NCBI GenBank assembly: GCA_017454355.1
Contig: JAFTDD010000011.1
Location: 1 to 64,000 of the forward strand
Length of the DNA stretch: 64,000 nucleotides
Origin: Muribaculaceae bacterium
GTDB taxonomy: Bacteria; Bacteroidota; Bacteroidia; Bacteroidales; Muribaculaceae
Direction: 5' to 3'
The stretch's first letter is position 1; the number at the start of each line of letters is the position of its first letter. Below are positions 52,834-60,860 of this stretch, one piece after another. A program made the translations under genes and the position numbers. The notes below the pieces were generated by a model. The model was given only the letters and a program-made list of their open reading frames with translations. It was not told the origin of the DNA and made no database searches.

Positions 52834-53083
52834 ATAGTTCGGTAATTTTTGGGGTTAGCGTCAATTCACGTCTATAACAACGTCTATTTCCGTCTATTCT
52901 TGTCTCCCGTGAATTTTCGTAAATATACGTAAATATTTTATTTACTGTGTTTATCGTCAATATTTATTCACGATAATTCACGATAATTCACGGGAGTCTA
53001 ATTCGGGAACAATGTTGCGGAATTTAGGTTAATAAATTCAATGTTATTAATGGAGATTAATGGAAATTATATGTTTAAAATGT
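52834..53083. repeat. Families B, A and C in series
   Basis: The gap 52788-53094 has no gene. It holds a family B arm (52834-52898, nearly identical to 12075-12139), a complete family A hairpin (TCTCCCGTGAATTTTCGTAA... to ...GATAATTCACGGGAG, 52903-52996) and a family C half (ATTAATGGAGATTAATGGAA then ATTATATGTTT, 53046-53076). Confidence 0.7.
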
Positions 53084-53094
53084 GACGTTGGCGC

Positions 53095-53493
53095 TCACTT
53101 GGCGGCCTTAAGGGCAGCCTCGATGTTCTTGATGAGCGCCTGGCTCGAGTATGTCGCGCCGGTGGCGATGTCGCCCTCCACGGCGCGTGCCTCCTTAACT
53201 GTCTTGCCGATATATTGAGGGAAGACGTGCTTGGTGGCGCGCTGGAAGTATTGGGGCGTCTCTTTGTTGGGCAGTTCGGCCTCGATGCTCTCAATGCGTC
53301 CGTTCTTGATGGTGACGGTGAGCGGCGTGGTGCCCTGATAACCGATTACCTTGGGTGCGAGGTCGCCGGTGTAAATCACTTGGGTGGTGGCGGCCTTGCG
53401 CGCGGCCTTACGGGGCTTGCGCGCCCATGCCGTGGTGGCGGCGGCTGCGATGAGCAGCACGATTGCCGTCATGATGATGCTAAGTCTCTTCAT
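53095..53493 (-). CDS. FMN-binding domain protein
   Basis: 132 residues. Signal anchor (MKRLSIIMTAIVLLIAAAATTAWA), a K/R-rich linker, then an FMN_bind domain: GYQGTTPLTVTIKNGRIESIE and DIATGATYSSQAL, where the second threonine/serine of (S/T)GAT(Y/x)S is the site of covalent flavin linkage in this family. Exposed outside the inner membrane; likely electron transfer. Electron partner unknown. Confidence 0.85.
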   Translation of the reverse strand: MKRLSIIMTAIVLLIAAAATTAWARKPRKAARKAATTQVIYTGDLAPKVIGYQGTTPLTVTIKNGRIESIEAELPNKETPQYFQRATKHVFPQYIGKTVKEARAVEGDIATGATYSSQALIKNIEAALKAAK

Positions 53494-53574
53494 TGCTATG
53501 TATCAGTTTGATTTTACGCTTGTTTTGACCTCATGGCGAGAGGGTGGTTTAATCTGCCGAGAGGAAATTTTGTG

Positions 53575-53582
53575 CAAAATTA
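53575..53582 (-). promoter_or_regulatory. -7 promoter box for the FMN-binding gene
   Basis: TAATTTTG on the minus strand, 82 bases upstream of the start codon at 53493. Confidence 0.5.
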
Positions 53583-53660
53583 GCAATTTTGCAAGACAAT
53601 CAACGACAATGCGCACAATATTTTCCATAAATAAATATTGCAGGTGTGATGAAAAAATCG

Positions 53661-53668
53661 TAATTTTG
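53661..53668 (+). promoter_or_regulatory. -7 promoter box for the Sua5-like gene
   Basis: TAATTTTG followed by CC, 40 bases before the TTG start at 53708. Its position makes the upstream in-frame ATG at 53609 untranscribed and therefore decides the start. Confidence 0.65.
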
Positions 53669-53707
53669 CCTTCACATTCAATTATCACAAGACAAAATCG
53701 ACTTATT

Positions 53708-54295
53708 TTGAAACAAAGCATAGATACTTCGACCATTGAGGCTGACCTTAAGTCATGTCTCGACGTGTTGCGGCGCGGCGGGCTAATCCTTTATCCCACC
53801 GATACCATTTGGGGTATCGGTTGTGATGCAACCAATGCCGAGGCCGTGGCGCGTGTGTATGCCCTCAAGCAGCGTGACGACAGCAAAGCGATGCTTGTGC
53901 TCATCGATGATGTGGAGCGTCTCGACCACTATGTAGTGGACGTGCCGTATATTGCGGCCGAACTTATCGATGTGGCCGTTAAGCCGCTCACCATCATTTA
54001 TGACGGGGCCTTCAACGTGGCTCATAATCTGCTTGGCGACCGCGACAGTCTGGGTATCAGAGTCACGCGCGAGCGCTTCACTAACGAGTTGTGCCGCCGC
54101 CTGGGGCACCCTCTGGTCTCGACCAGCGCCAACCTGAGCGGCCGGCCCGCGCCGGCGGTGTGGCGCGACATCGACCCGGCTATTGTGGCCGGTGTTGACT
54201 ATGCCGTCAATTACCGTCGTGATGACAACAGCCCCGCGTCTCCCAGCAATATCATCCGCCTTGCCGCCGATGGCACGTTCAAGATAATCAGGTGA
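53708..54295 (+). CDS. L-threonylcarbamoyladenylate synthase (Sua5/YciO/TsaC family)
   Basis: 195 residues from the TTG at 53708, chosen because the promoter box lies at 53661 and because family proteins of this class are about 190-210 long. YrdC-domain motifs: LRRGGLILYPTDTIWGIGCDATN, ALKQRDDSKAMLVLIDD, KPLTIIYDG, LGIRVTRERF and PLVSTSANLSGRPAP. Makes threonylcarbamoyl-AMP for the t6A modification of tRNA. Its stop is 6 bases before the next gene, implying co-transcription. Confidence 0.9.
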   Translation: MKQSIDTSTIEADLKSCLDVLRRGGLILYPTDTIWGIGCDATNAEAVARVYALKQRDDSKAMLVLIDDVERLDHYVVDVPYIAAELIDVAVKPLTIIYDGAFNVAHNLLGDRDSLGIRVTRERFTNELCRRLGHPLVSTSANLSGRPAPAVWRDIDPAIVAGVDYAVNYRRDDNSPASPSNIIRLAADGTFKIIR

Positions 54296-54301
54296 GCGGT
54301 T

Positions 54302-55720
54302 ATGACCAGCGAACGTATCCAACGACTGAAGTACGTGGCCAGCGACTGGTTGCTGTCCACCGTGGCGTGGGTGGCCTTTAACGCTTTGCGCTATCAGATA
54401 GGCGCCGTGCACGGCACCTATGTCTCGATGGCGCAGTTTATGCTCACTCCGCGCGTGTTGTTCCTCTACGGCGCAGTGCCGCTGATGATGATGGCGATCT
54501 ATTGGTTGAGCGGTTACTATAACGAGGTGTTCCGCAAGTCGCGCCTCCACGAGTTCATGGTCACCATGGGAAGTTCGTTCATCAACTCGCTGCTTATTTT
54601 CTTTGCGGTGCTCATCAATGACGTCATGAACGACCGTGCCACCGACTATGAGTTGCTCTTTATCCTCTTCGCGCTGCTCTTTGTGGCCGTGTATGCCGGC
54701 CGCTGCGTGATTACCAACTACAGTTCGGCGATGATCAAGAGTGGCCGCTGGGCGCTGCGCACCCTCATTGTTGGTCGCGGCACGGCTGCCGCGGCCTTTG
54801 TCGACAAGTTGAACGCCATGCAGCAATCGTTGGGCTACGACATTCGCGGCATGGTGAGTATTCCCGGCGAGAACGATGTCAAGGACATCGACCTGCCGTG
54901 CCACACGCTCGACGAGTTGCCGGAGTTGTGCCGTCGCGAGGCCATACAAGAATTTATCGTTGTGCCCACGCGTGCCAATGACGCCTCGCTCTTGCACACA
55001 CTCAATCGCCTTTACTCGCTGGGCATACCCATCAAGGCGCGGCCCACGCGCGGCACGATGCTCGGCACCAAGGTGAGGCTCACCGACGTTTACGGCGTGC
55101 CGCTGGTTGACCTCACCGGCAGCAATATGAGCCAGAGCGACCGCAACATCAAGCGTGTGTTTGATGTGGTGTTCTCCATCATGGCGCTAATTGTCCTATC
55201 TCCCGTGCTGCTCGCTGTGGCTCTCGCCGTCAAACTGACCTCGAAGGGTCCCGTTTTTTACCGTCAAGAGCGCATCGGCCTGCACAATGTGCCGTTCAAT
55301 ATTATCAAGTTCCGCACGATGGTTGACCAGGCCGAGGCCGAGAACCGGCCGCAACTCACCACCACCGACGACCCGCGCATCACCCCGCTGGGGCGCTTCC
55401 TGCGCAAGTACCGCATCGACGAGTTCCCGCAGTTTCTCAATGTGTTGCGCGGTGAGATGTCGATCGTCGGGCCACGCCCCGAGCGCCAGTTTTTCATCGA
55501 CCAAATTGTGGAGCGCGAGCCGGCCTACGTGTTGTTGCATCAGGTCAGGCCCGGCATCACGTCGATGGGAATGGTCAAGTTTGGCTATGCCCAAAATGTC
55601 GACCAAATGATAGAGCGCCTCGACTACGACTTGATGTATCTCGAGAATATGTCGCTACTCAACGACTTCAAGATAATGGTCTATACGGTCAAGATTGTCT
55701 TTACCGGCCGTGGTATGTAG
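54302..55720 (+). CDS. Polyprenyl glycosylphosphotransferase (exopolysaccharide initiating)
   Basis: 472 residues. N-terminal half: four transmembrane helices and a CoA-binding-like domain (LIVGRGTAAAAFVDKLNAM). C-terminal half: bacterial sugar transferase domain after a fifth hydrophobic segment (KRVFDVVFSIMALIVLSPVLL), with KGPVFYRQERIG, IIKFRTM and DEFPQFLNVLRGEMSIVGPRPE. It transfers a sugar-1-phosphate to undecaprenyl phosphate, the first step of a capsule or EPS. The last codons overlap the 7-base repeat tract (GTATGTAG). Confidence 0.92.
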   Translation: MTSERIQRLKYVASDWLLSTVAWVAFNALRYQIGAVHGTYVSMAQFMLTPRVLFLYGAVPLMMMAIYWLSGYYNEVFRKSRLHEFMVTMGSSFINSLLIFFAVLINDVMNDRATDYELLFILFALLFVAVYAGRCVITNYSSAMIKSGRWALRTLIVGRGTAAAAFVDKLNAMQQSLGYDIRGMVSIPGENDVKDIDLPCHTLDELPELCRREAIQEFIVVPTRANDASLLHTLNRLYSLGIPIKARPTRGTMLGTKVRLTDVYGVPLVDLTGSNMSQSDRNIKRVFDVVFSIMALIVLSPVLLAVALAVKLTSKGPVFYRQERIGLHNVPFNIIKFRTMVDQAEAENRPQLTTTDDPRITPLGRFLRKYRIDEFPQFLNVLRGEMSIVGPRPERQFFIDQIVEREPAYVLLHQVRPGITSMGMVKFGYAQNVDQMIERLDYDLMYLENMSLLNDFKIMVYTVKIVFTGRGM

Positions 55721-55756
55721 TATGTAGCATGTGGCATGTAGCATGTGGCATGTAGC
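55715..55756. repeat. Heptamer array (ATGTAGC/ATGTGGC), 6 units
   Basis: Six 7-base units alternating ATGTAG(T/C) and ATGTGGC; the first unit contains the stop codon of the glycosylphosphotransferase. It ends 11 bases before the channel start. Confidence 0.75.
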
Positions 55757-55767
55757 AGAGGAACAAG

Positions 55768-57558
55768 ATGATGGCTGAAGAATCTACCATATTCATGAGG
55801 CTGCTGGCCTGGCGCGAGCGCCACGTGGGTGAGCGCACCCTCATGGTGATACTTGCCCTGGTGGTTGGCACCGCCGCCGGCCTGGCCGCAGTGTTGCTCA
55901 AGTGGCTCATTGCCACCATCGCCACTGTGGTGACAAGCGATTCGGTCATCGATGGCGGTAACTGGCTCTATCTGTTGCTGCCTGCCATCGGCATTTTGAT
56001 TGCGGGCGCATACGTGCGCTACGTCGTGCGCGACAACATCTATCACGGTGTGACGCGCGTGCTCTATGCCATCGCCCAAAAGAACAGCCGCCTCAAGCCC
56101 AAGAATATGTATGCCTCGTTGGTTGCCTCGAGCGTCACCATCGGCATGGGCGGCTCGGTGGGAGCCGAAGGTCCGATTGTGTTTACCGGCGCGGCAATCG
56201 GCAGTAACCTGGGGCAACTGTTCCGCCTGTCGCCACAGTTGCTGATGATGCTCGTGGGCTGCGGCGCGGCGGCCGGTATTGCCGGCATCTTCAAGGCTCC
56301 CATCGCCGGACTGCTATTCACCGTGGAAGTGCTCATGCTCGACCTGACGGCCGGCTCGGCTATCCCGCTGATTATCTCCAGCGTGGCCGGTGCCACGGTG
56401 GCTTACGTCGCCACAGGCTACAACGTTGAGTTTTTCTTCACGCAGAGCGAACCGTTCACCGCGGTGCGCATCCCCTACGTGGTTGCTCTGGGCGCAATTT
56501 GTGGCTTGGTGTCACTCTATTTTATCAAGGTGCTGGCCGCTATCGAGGGCGTGTTTGCCCGCATCAGGCGTCCCTCGCTGCGCTACCTGCTCGGCGCCGG
56601 CGCGTTGAGCCTGCTCATCTTCCTGCTGCCACCTCTCTACGGCGAGGGCTACACGAGCATCAACCAACTGCTCAGCGGCGAGGCCGGCTCGATTCTCGAC
56701 GGCAGCGTTTTCTATGGCTTGCGCGGTAGCACGGTGTCCATCCTGCTCTTTGTCTTCGCTCTTGCGGCAACCAAAGCGTTGGCAACCGGAGCCACCAACG
56801 GCGGCGGGGGAGTAGGTGGCACGTTCGCGCCATCGCTTTTTGTGGGCAGTATGACGGGCTTTGCTTTCGCCTTCTTCTTTAACCATTACGGGCTGCTGGG
56901 TGTCACGCTGTCGATCAAGAACTTCACCCTGATGGGTATGGCCGGCGTGATGGCCGGCGTGATGCACGCTCCGCTGATGGCCATCTTCCTTGCGGCCGAG
57001 ATGACCGGCGGCTATGAACTCTTCTTGCCGCTGCTCATCGTCAGCGCCACCAGTTACGGCGTGTGCCGTATGTTCACGCCCTATGGCATTTATGCCGCAC
57101 GCTTGGCGCAGCGCGGCGAACTGCTCACTCATCAGAAGGATCGCAGTGTGCTCACGCTGCTCAAGATGGACAGCGTCATCGAGACCGATCTCACCGTTGT
57201 TCACCCCGAGATGAGCCTCAAGCAGATGGTGGACGTGATTTCGCGCAGTTGCCGCAACCTCTTCCCGGTCACCGATGCCGAGGGGCGCCTGCTTGGCGTC
57301 GTGTTGCTCGATGATATCCGCAACATCATGTTCCGCACCGACCTTTACCGCAAGATGAACGTAGAGCGTTTCATGTCCACGCCGCCGGCTCGCGTCGTGC
57401 TCGGCACACCCATGGACAAGGTGATGGATACCTTTGATCACACCGGAGCATGGAACCTGCCGGTGGTCGATGAGCAAGGCCGGTATGTGGGCTTCGTGTC
57501 CAAGTCCAAAATCTTCAGCAGTTACCGTCAAGTCCTCAAGCACTACTCCTACGATTAA
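55768..57558 (+). CDS. CLC-family chloride channel/transporter with CBS pair
   Basis: 596 residues (a second ATG follows immediately). Membrane part with CLC selectivity motifs GSVGAEGPIV (the E is the gating glutamate of G(K/R/A)EGP) and GGGVGGTFAPSLFVG. C-terminal cytoplasmic CBS domains (about 455-590: MDSVIETDLTVVHPEMSLKQMVDVI, VERFMSTPPARVVLGTPMDKVMDTF), usually adenosine-nucleotide sensors. The missing proton glutamate cannot be judged without alignment, so channel versus exchanger is open. Confidence 0.92.
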   Translation: MMAEESTIFMRLLAWRERHVGERTLMVILALVVGTAAGLAAVLLKWLIATIATVVTSDSVIDGGNWLYLLLPAIGILIAGAYVRYVVRDNIYHGVTRVLYAIAQKNSRLKPKNMYASLVASSVTIGMGGSVGAEGPIVFTGAAIGSNLGQLFRLSPQLLMMLVGCGAAAGIAGIFKAPIAGLLFTVEVLMLDLTAGSAIPLIISSVAGATVAYVATGYNVEFFFTQSEPFTAVRIPYVVALGAICGLVSLYFIKVLAAIEGVFARIRRPSLRYLLGAGALSLLIFLLPPLYGEGYTSINQLLSGEAGSILDGSVFYGLRGSTVSILLFVFALAATKALATGATNGGGGVGGTFAPSLFVGSMTGFAFAFFFNHYGLLGVTLSIKNFTLMGMAGVMAGVMHAPLMAIFLAAEMTGGYELFLPLLIVSATSYGVCRMFTPYGIYAARLAQRGELLTHQKDRSVLTLLKMDSVIETDLTVVHPEMSLKQMVDVISRSCRNLFPVTDAEGRLLGVVLLDDIRNIMFRTDLYRKMNVERFMSTPPARVVLGTPMDKVMDTFDHTGAWNLPVVDEQGRYVGFVSKSKIFSSYRQVLKHYSYD

Positions 57559-57609
57559 GAAAAAACCAACAATTTTACAGAAAAATTTCTGCGTACAGAA
57601 ATTTTTTGT

Positions 57610-57617
57610 TATTTTTG
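57610..57617 (+). promoter_or_regulatory. -7 promoter box for the AAA/DUF4143 gene
   Basis: TATTTTTG, 16 bases before the ATG at 57633; it lies inside the longer open frame and so supports the shorter start. Confidence 0.6.
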
Positions 57618-57632
57618 CAGAAAAAATCGTAT

Positions 57633-58901
57633 ATGCAAGAAAAAATTGAAATACTTGGCAGATACAATTTTTGGGGTGGTGGTCAGATTGATTGTGGAAC
57701 TATGCGGCCGTTATATCTTGATAAAATCGGTGCATACGTTGGCAATCGTTTGATAAAGGTGATTGTCGGTCAGCGGCGTGTGGGCAAGAGTTTCATTATG
57801 CGACAGATTGCCTCGCGGTTGGTTGCTGATGGTGTGGACAGTCGCAACATCCTGATGGTGAATATCGACGTGTTAGGCACCGATTTCGTGAGGAATGCCC
57901 GAGAACTTACCGCGCTTTTTTGTGAGTATGAGAAGCGGATCGCACGCCCGGGTCGCGTTTTCCTTTTCATCGACGAGATTCAGAACGTTGACGGTTGGGA
58001 AAAGTTTGTGAACTCTTTCTCTCAAGATTACACCCGTGAATGTGAGATTTTCATCACCGGCTCCAACTCCAAGATGCTCTCGTCTGAGTTGGCGACGTTG
58101 CTTTCAGGCAGGTACGTTACATTTGAGGTATTGCCATTGTCATTTAACGAGTGGTGTGACTTTGTCCATCTATCGGCTGACCGCAATTCGTTCATTCAAT
58201 ATCAATCGACCGGCGGATTGCCGGAATTGCTTTCCCTTTCAGGAGAAGAGTCGTGCCGAAACTATGTGTCATCGTTGCGCGACACAATCCTGATGCGCGA
58301 CATTGTCACTCGATATGGCGTGGCTGACGTTGAGTTGCTTTCCGATTTGTTCGCGTTTGCCGTGAACAATGTTTCCAGCATGTTTTCCGCCAGTAGTTTG
58401 GTGAAATACTATAAAGGGAAGGGGCGTAAGGTGGGATATGAAAAAATAGCCCAATACATTCAGCACCTGTGTGATGCCTATCTCCTACATCGTGTGTGCC
58501 GCTATGACATCCGAGGCAAGGAGACAATCGGCGGTATGTGCAAATACTATCCCAATGACCCGGCTTACCACCGGTTCTTGTATCCTCACGTTGGTTTCGG
58601 GGTTGGATATGTGCTTGAGAATCTTGTGTTTCTCTCCTTGAGGCGTGCGGGATATGAGGTTTCGGTGGGCTCTAACGCTAAACAAGAGATAGATTTCGTG
58701 GCTAGTCGCGGAGACCGCATTATCTATGTGCAAAGTGCATATATGCTGGTAGACCAAACTACTATCGAGCGTGAATATGGCGCTCTGGAGAAAATCAACG
58801 ATAACTATGAGAAGGTTGTGGTGTCGCTCGACGACCTGCAACTACCCTCACGTGGCGGTATCCGGCATGTGAGGGCATGGGACCTGAACGGAATCTTGTG
58901 A
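57633..58901 (+). CDS. AAA_14/DUF4143 ATPase
   Basis: 422 residues from the ATG at 57633. Walker A VGQRRVGKS, Walker B VFLFIDEIQNVDGWEKFVN, sensor FITGSNSKMLSSELATLLSGR, then the DUF4143 C-terminal domain (YLLHRVCRYDIRGKE...KYYPNDPAYH, GYVLENLVFLSLRRAGYEVSVG, EIDFVAS, a PD-(D/E)xK-like fold). Very common in Bacteroidota, function unclear. AT-richer than the flanking clc and xseB genes with its own promoter, suggesting a mobile or acquired gene. Confidence 0.85.
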   Translation: MQEKIEILGRYNFWGGGQIDCGTMRPLYLDKIGAYVGNRLIKVIVGQRRVGKSFIMRQIASRLVADGVDSRNILMVNIDVLGTDFVRNARELTALFCEYEKRIARPGRVFLFIDEIQNVDGWEKFVNSFSQDYTRECEIFITGSNSKMLSSELATLLSGRYVTFEVLPLSFNEWCDFVHLSADRNSFIQYQSTGGLPELLSLSGEESCRNYVSSLRDTILMRDIVTRYGVADVELLSDLFAFAVNNVSSMFSASSLVKYYKGKGRKVGYEKIAQYIQHLCDAYLLHRVCRYDIRGKETIGGMCKYYPNDPAYHRFLYPHVGFGVGYVLENLVFLSLRRAGYEVSVGSNAKQEIDFVASRGDRIIYVQSAYMLVDQTTIEREYGALEKINDNYEKVVVSLDDLQLPSRGGIRHVRAWDLNGIL

Positions 58902-58945
58902 TGCGGTGCTGACTTTGTGATAACAATTAAATAACAATTCTGATA

Positions 58946-59170
58946 ATGGAACAAGAGAACAATAAAATTCCGACGAACTATAGCGAGGCCGTCAAAGAGT
59001 TGGACGAACTTGTGCGCAAGATGCAGGACCCGGCCTGCAGCCTCGACAACCTCGCGTCCTACACCGTGCGCGCCAAGCAGTTGATCACCTTCTGCCGCGA
59101 GCGTCTCACCAAGACCGACGAGCAACTCAAGGCCATCCTCAAGGAACTGGACGAGGCTCCGCAGCAATAA
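58946..59170 (+). CDS. xseB: Exodeoxyribonuclease VII small subunit
   Basis: 74 residues: NYSEAVKELDELVRKMQDPACSLDNLASYTVRAKQLITFCRERLTKTDEQL matches the helical XseB core. Partner XseA is not adjacent, unlike many genomes. The following gene gmd starts 29 bases later. Confidence 0.9.
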   Translation: MEQENNKIPTNYSEAVKELDELVRKMQDPACSLDNLASYTVRAKQLITFCRERLTKTDEQLKAILKELDEAPQQ

Positions 59171-59199
59171 CACCGCTCTTATAAATTTCCGTGTAGATT

Positions 59200-60306
59200 A
59201 TGGAAAACTCAAATAATAAAAAGGTGGCGCTCATCACCGGCATCACCGGACAGGACGGCAGTTATCTGGCCGAGTTGCTGCTCGACAAAGGCTATGAGGT
59301 GCACGGCGTGATGCGCCGCAGCAGTTCGTTCAACACCGGCCGTATCGAGCATCTCTACCTTGACGAGTGGGTGCGCGACATGCACCGCGACCGCCTGGTC
59401 AACCTCCACTACGGCGACATGACCGACAGCAGTTCGCTCATCCGCCTGATCGAGAAGGTTCATCCCGACGAGATCTATAACCTGGCGGCGCAGAGCCACG
59501 TCAAGGTGTCGTTTGATGTGCCCGAGTACACGGCCGATGTCGACGCCGTGGGTGCCCTGCGGCTCATCGAGAGCGTGCGCATCGCCGGCCGTGCCGACTG
59601 CACACGCATCTACCAGGCGAGCACGAGCGAACTCTACGGCAAGGTGCAAGAAGTGCCGCAGCGCGAGACCACACCGTTCTATCCGCGCAGCCCCTATGCC
59701 GCCGCCAAACTCTACGCCTTCTGGATTATGAAGAACTATCGCGAGAGTTACGGCATGTACTGCTGCAACGGTATCCTGTTCAACCACGAGAGCGAGCGCC
59801 GCGGCGAGACGTTTGTGACGCGCAAAATCACTATGGCCGCCGCACGCATTGCCGCCGGACGCCAGGACAAACTCTACCTGGGTAATCTGGACGCCCGTCG
59901 CGACTGGGGCTATGCGCCCGACTATGTGGAGTGTATGTGGCTGATGATGCAGCAGCCCGAACCGGACGACTATGTCATCGCCACCGGTGAGTATCACACC
60001 GTGCGAGAGTTCTGCACTCTGGCCTTCCACTATGCCGGCATCGAACTCGAATGGCAAGGCAACGGTCTGGACGAGAATGGCGTGGACACTGCCACCGGCC
60101 GCGTGCTCGTCGAGGTGGACAGGCGTTTCTTCCGACCCGCCGAGGTTGAGCAACTGCTCGGCGACCCCACCAAGGCACGCGAACGCCTTGGCTGGAATCC
60201 CCGCAAGACCCCCTTCGACACGCTCGTCCGCCATATGGTCGCCCACGACCTCAAACAAGAGAACAAGAGATTTGTAGGAGAACAGGAGAATTCTATTATA
60301 AGTTGA
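59200..60306 (+). CDS. gmd: GDP-mannose 4,6-dehydratase
   Basis: 368 residues. Extended SDR with the NADP site [26 protein letters not shown], the catalytic STSELYGKV serine/threonine-glutamate, [10 protein letters not shown] (YxxxK), and [17 protein letters not shown]. First step from GDP-mannose to GDP-L-fucose. The last ~16 residues ([17 protein letters not shown]) are encoded by AACAAGAG-type octamer repeats and look like a repeat-derived extension. Confidence 0.96.
   Translation: MENSNNKKVALITGITGQDGSYLAELLLDKGYEVHGVMRRSSSFNTGRIEHLYLDEWVRDMHRDRLVNLHYGDMTDSSSLIRLIEKVHPDEIYNLAAQSHVKVSFDVPEYTADVDAVGALRLIESVRIAGRADCTRIYQASTSELYGKVQEVPQRETTPFYPRSPYAAAKLYAFWIMKNYRESYGMYCCNGILFNHESERRGETFVTRKITMAAARIAAGRQDKLYLGNLDARRDWGYAPDYVECMWLMMQQPEPDDYVIATGEYHTVREFCTLAFHYAGIELEWQGNGLDENGVDTATGRVLVEVDRRFFRPAEVEQLLGDPTKARERLGWNPRKTPFDTLVRHMVAHDLKQENKRFVGEQENSIIS
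60254..60291. repeat. AACAAGAG octamer tract overlapping the end of gmd
   Basis: AACAAGAGAACAAGAGATTT then GTAGGAGAACAGGAGAA. Related to 41246 and 52008, and in reverse complement to the 28-base repeats at 60760. Confidence 0.65.
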
Positions 60307-60311
60307 TAATT

Positions 60312-60728
60312 ATGGAAAAATCAAATCGAGAAATTTCTCGGCTGATTGACATTATTATTCATTGTGGCTATAAGGTTCATCGAGCTTTGGCACCGGGATT
60401 TCTTGAAAGTGTATATCAAAAGGCATTAGCAATTGAGTTGGCCAAGGCCGGTTTGAATTTCCAATGTGAAGCGCCCATATCTGTTAAATATGATGGACAG
60501 ATTGTTGGAGAGTTTCGCGCGGATGTGTTTGTTGAGAATACTATAATTGTTGAGTTGAAAGCGTCAAGCGAGACGACAAAGGCTCATGAAGCTCAATTGG
60601 TAAATTATTTAGTAGCAACCGGAGTCGATCATGGTTTATTGATTAACTTTGGCACAGATATCTATTCGCCGCGTCATAAGTTTCGTGTATACTCACCATC
60701 TAAAACTAAAATATCAGAACAAGAGTAA
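60312..60728 (+). CDS. GxxExxY family protein
   Basis: 138 residues from the ATG at 60312. The name-giving motif is in ALAPGFLESVYQKAL (G-F-L-E-S-V-Y), followed by FRADVFVENTIIVELKASSETTKAHEAQLVNYLVATG, which has the layout of a PD-(D/E)xK nuclease-like core. Function not established; such genes occur scattered in many Bacteroidota. It is strongly AT-rich and sits between gmd and fcl, which normally adjoin, with repeat tracts on both sides. Confidence 0.85.
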   Translation: MEKSNREISRLIDIIIHCGYKVHRALAPGFLESVYQKALAIELAKAGLNFQCEAPISVKYDGQIVGEFRADVFVENTIIVELKASSETTKAHEAQLVNYLVATGVDHGLLINFGTDIYSPRHKFRVYSPSKTKISEQE

Positions 60729-60759
60729 TTTTCAAGTAAATAAATTTTCTTTAGAATCA

Positions 60760-60860
60760 TCATGTTCTCATATCTTAAAAGAAAACCTCATGTTCTCATA
60801 TCTTAGAAGGGAATCTCATGTTCTCTTGTCTTAGAAAAAATTCTCATGTTCTCATGTCTT
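60760..60860. repeat. 28-base tandem repeat, 4 copies, before fcl
   Basis: Copies start at 60760, 60788, 60816 and 60844, an exact 28-base period; unit begins TCATGTTCTCATATCTTA. The last copy ends at the base before the fcl ATG. TTCTCTTGTCTTA in copy 3 is the reverse complement of the AACAAGAG octamer theme. Confidence 0.85.

Noticed and set aside
53384..53707. Longer N-terminus of the Sua5-like protein (in-frame ATG at 53609)
   Set aside because: It would cross the -7 box at 53661 and overlap the divergent FMN-binding gene; the TTG at 53708 gives the usual family length.
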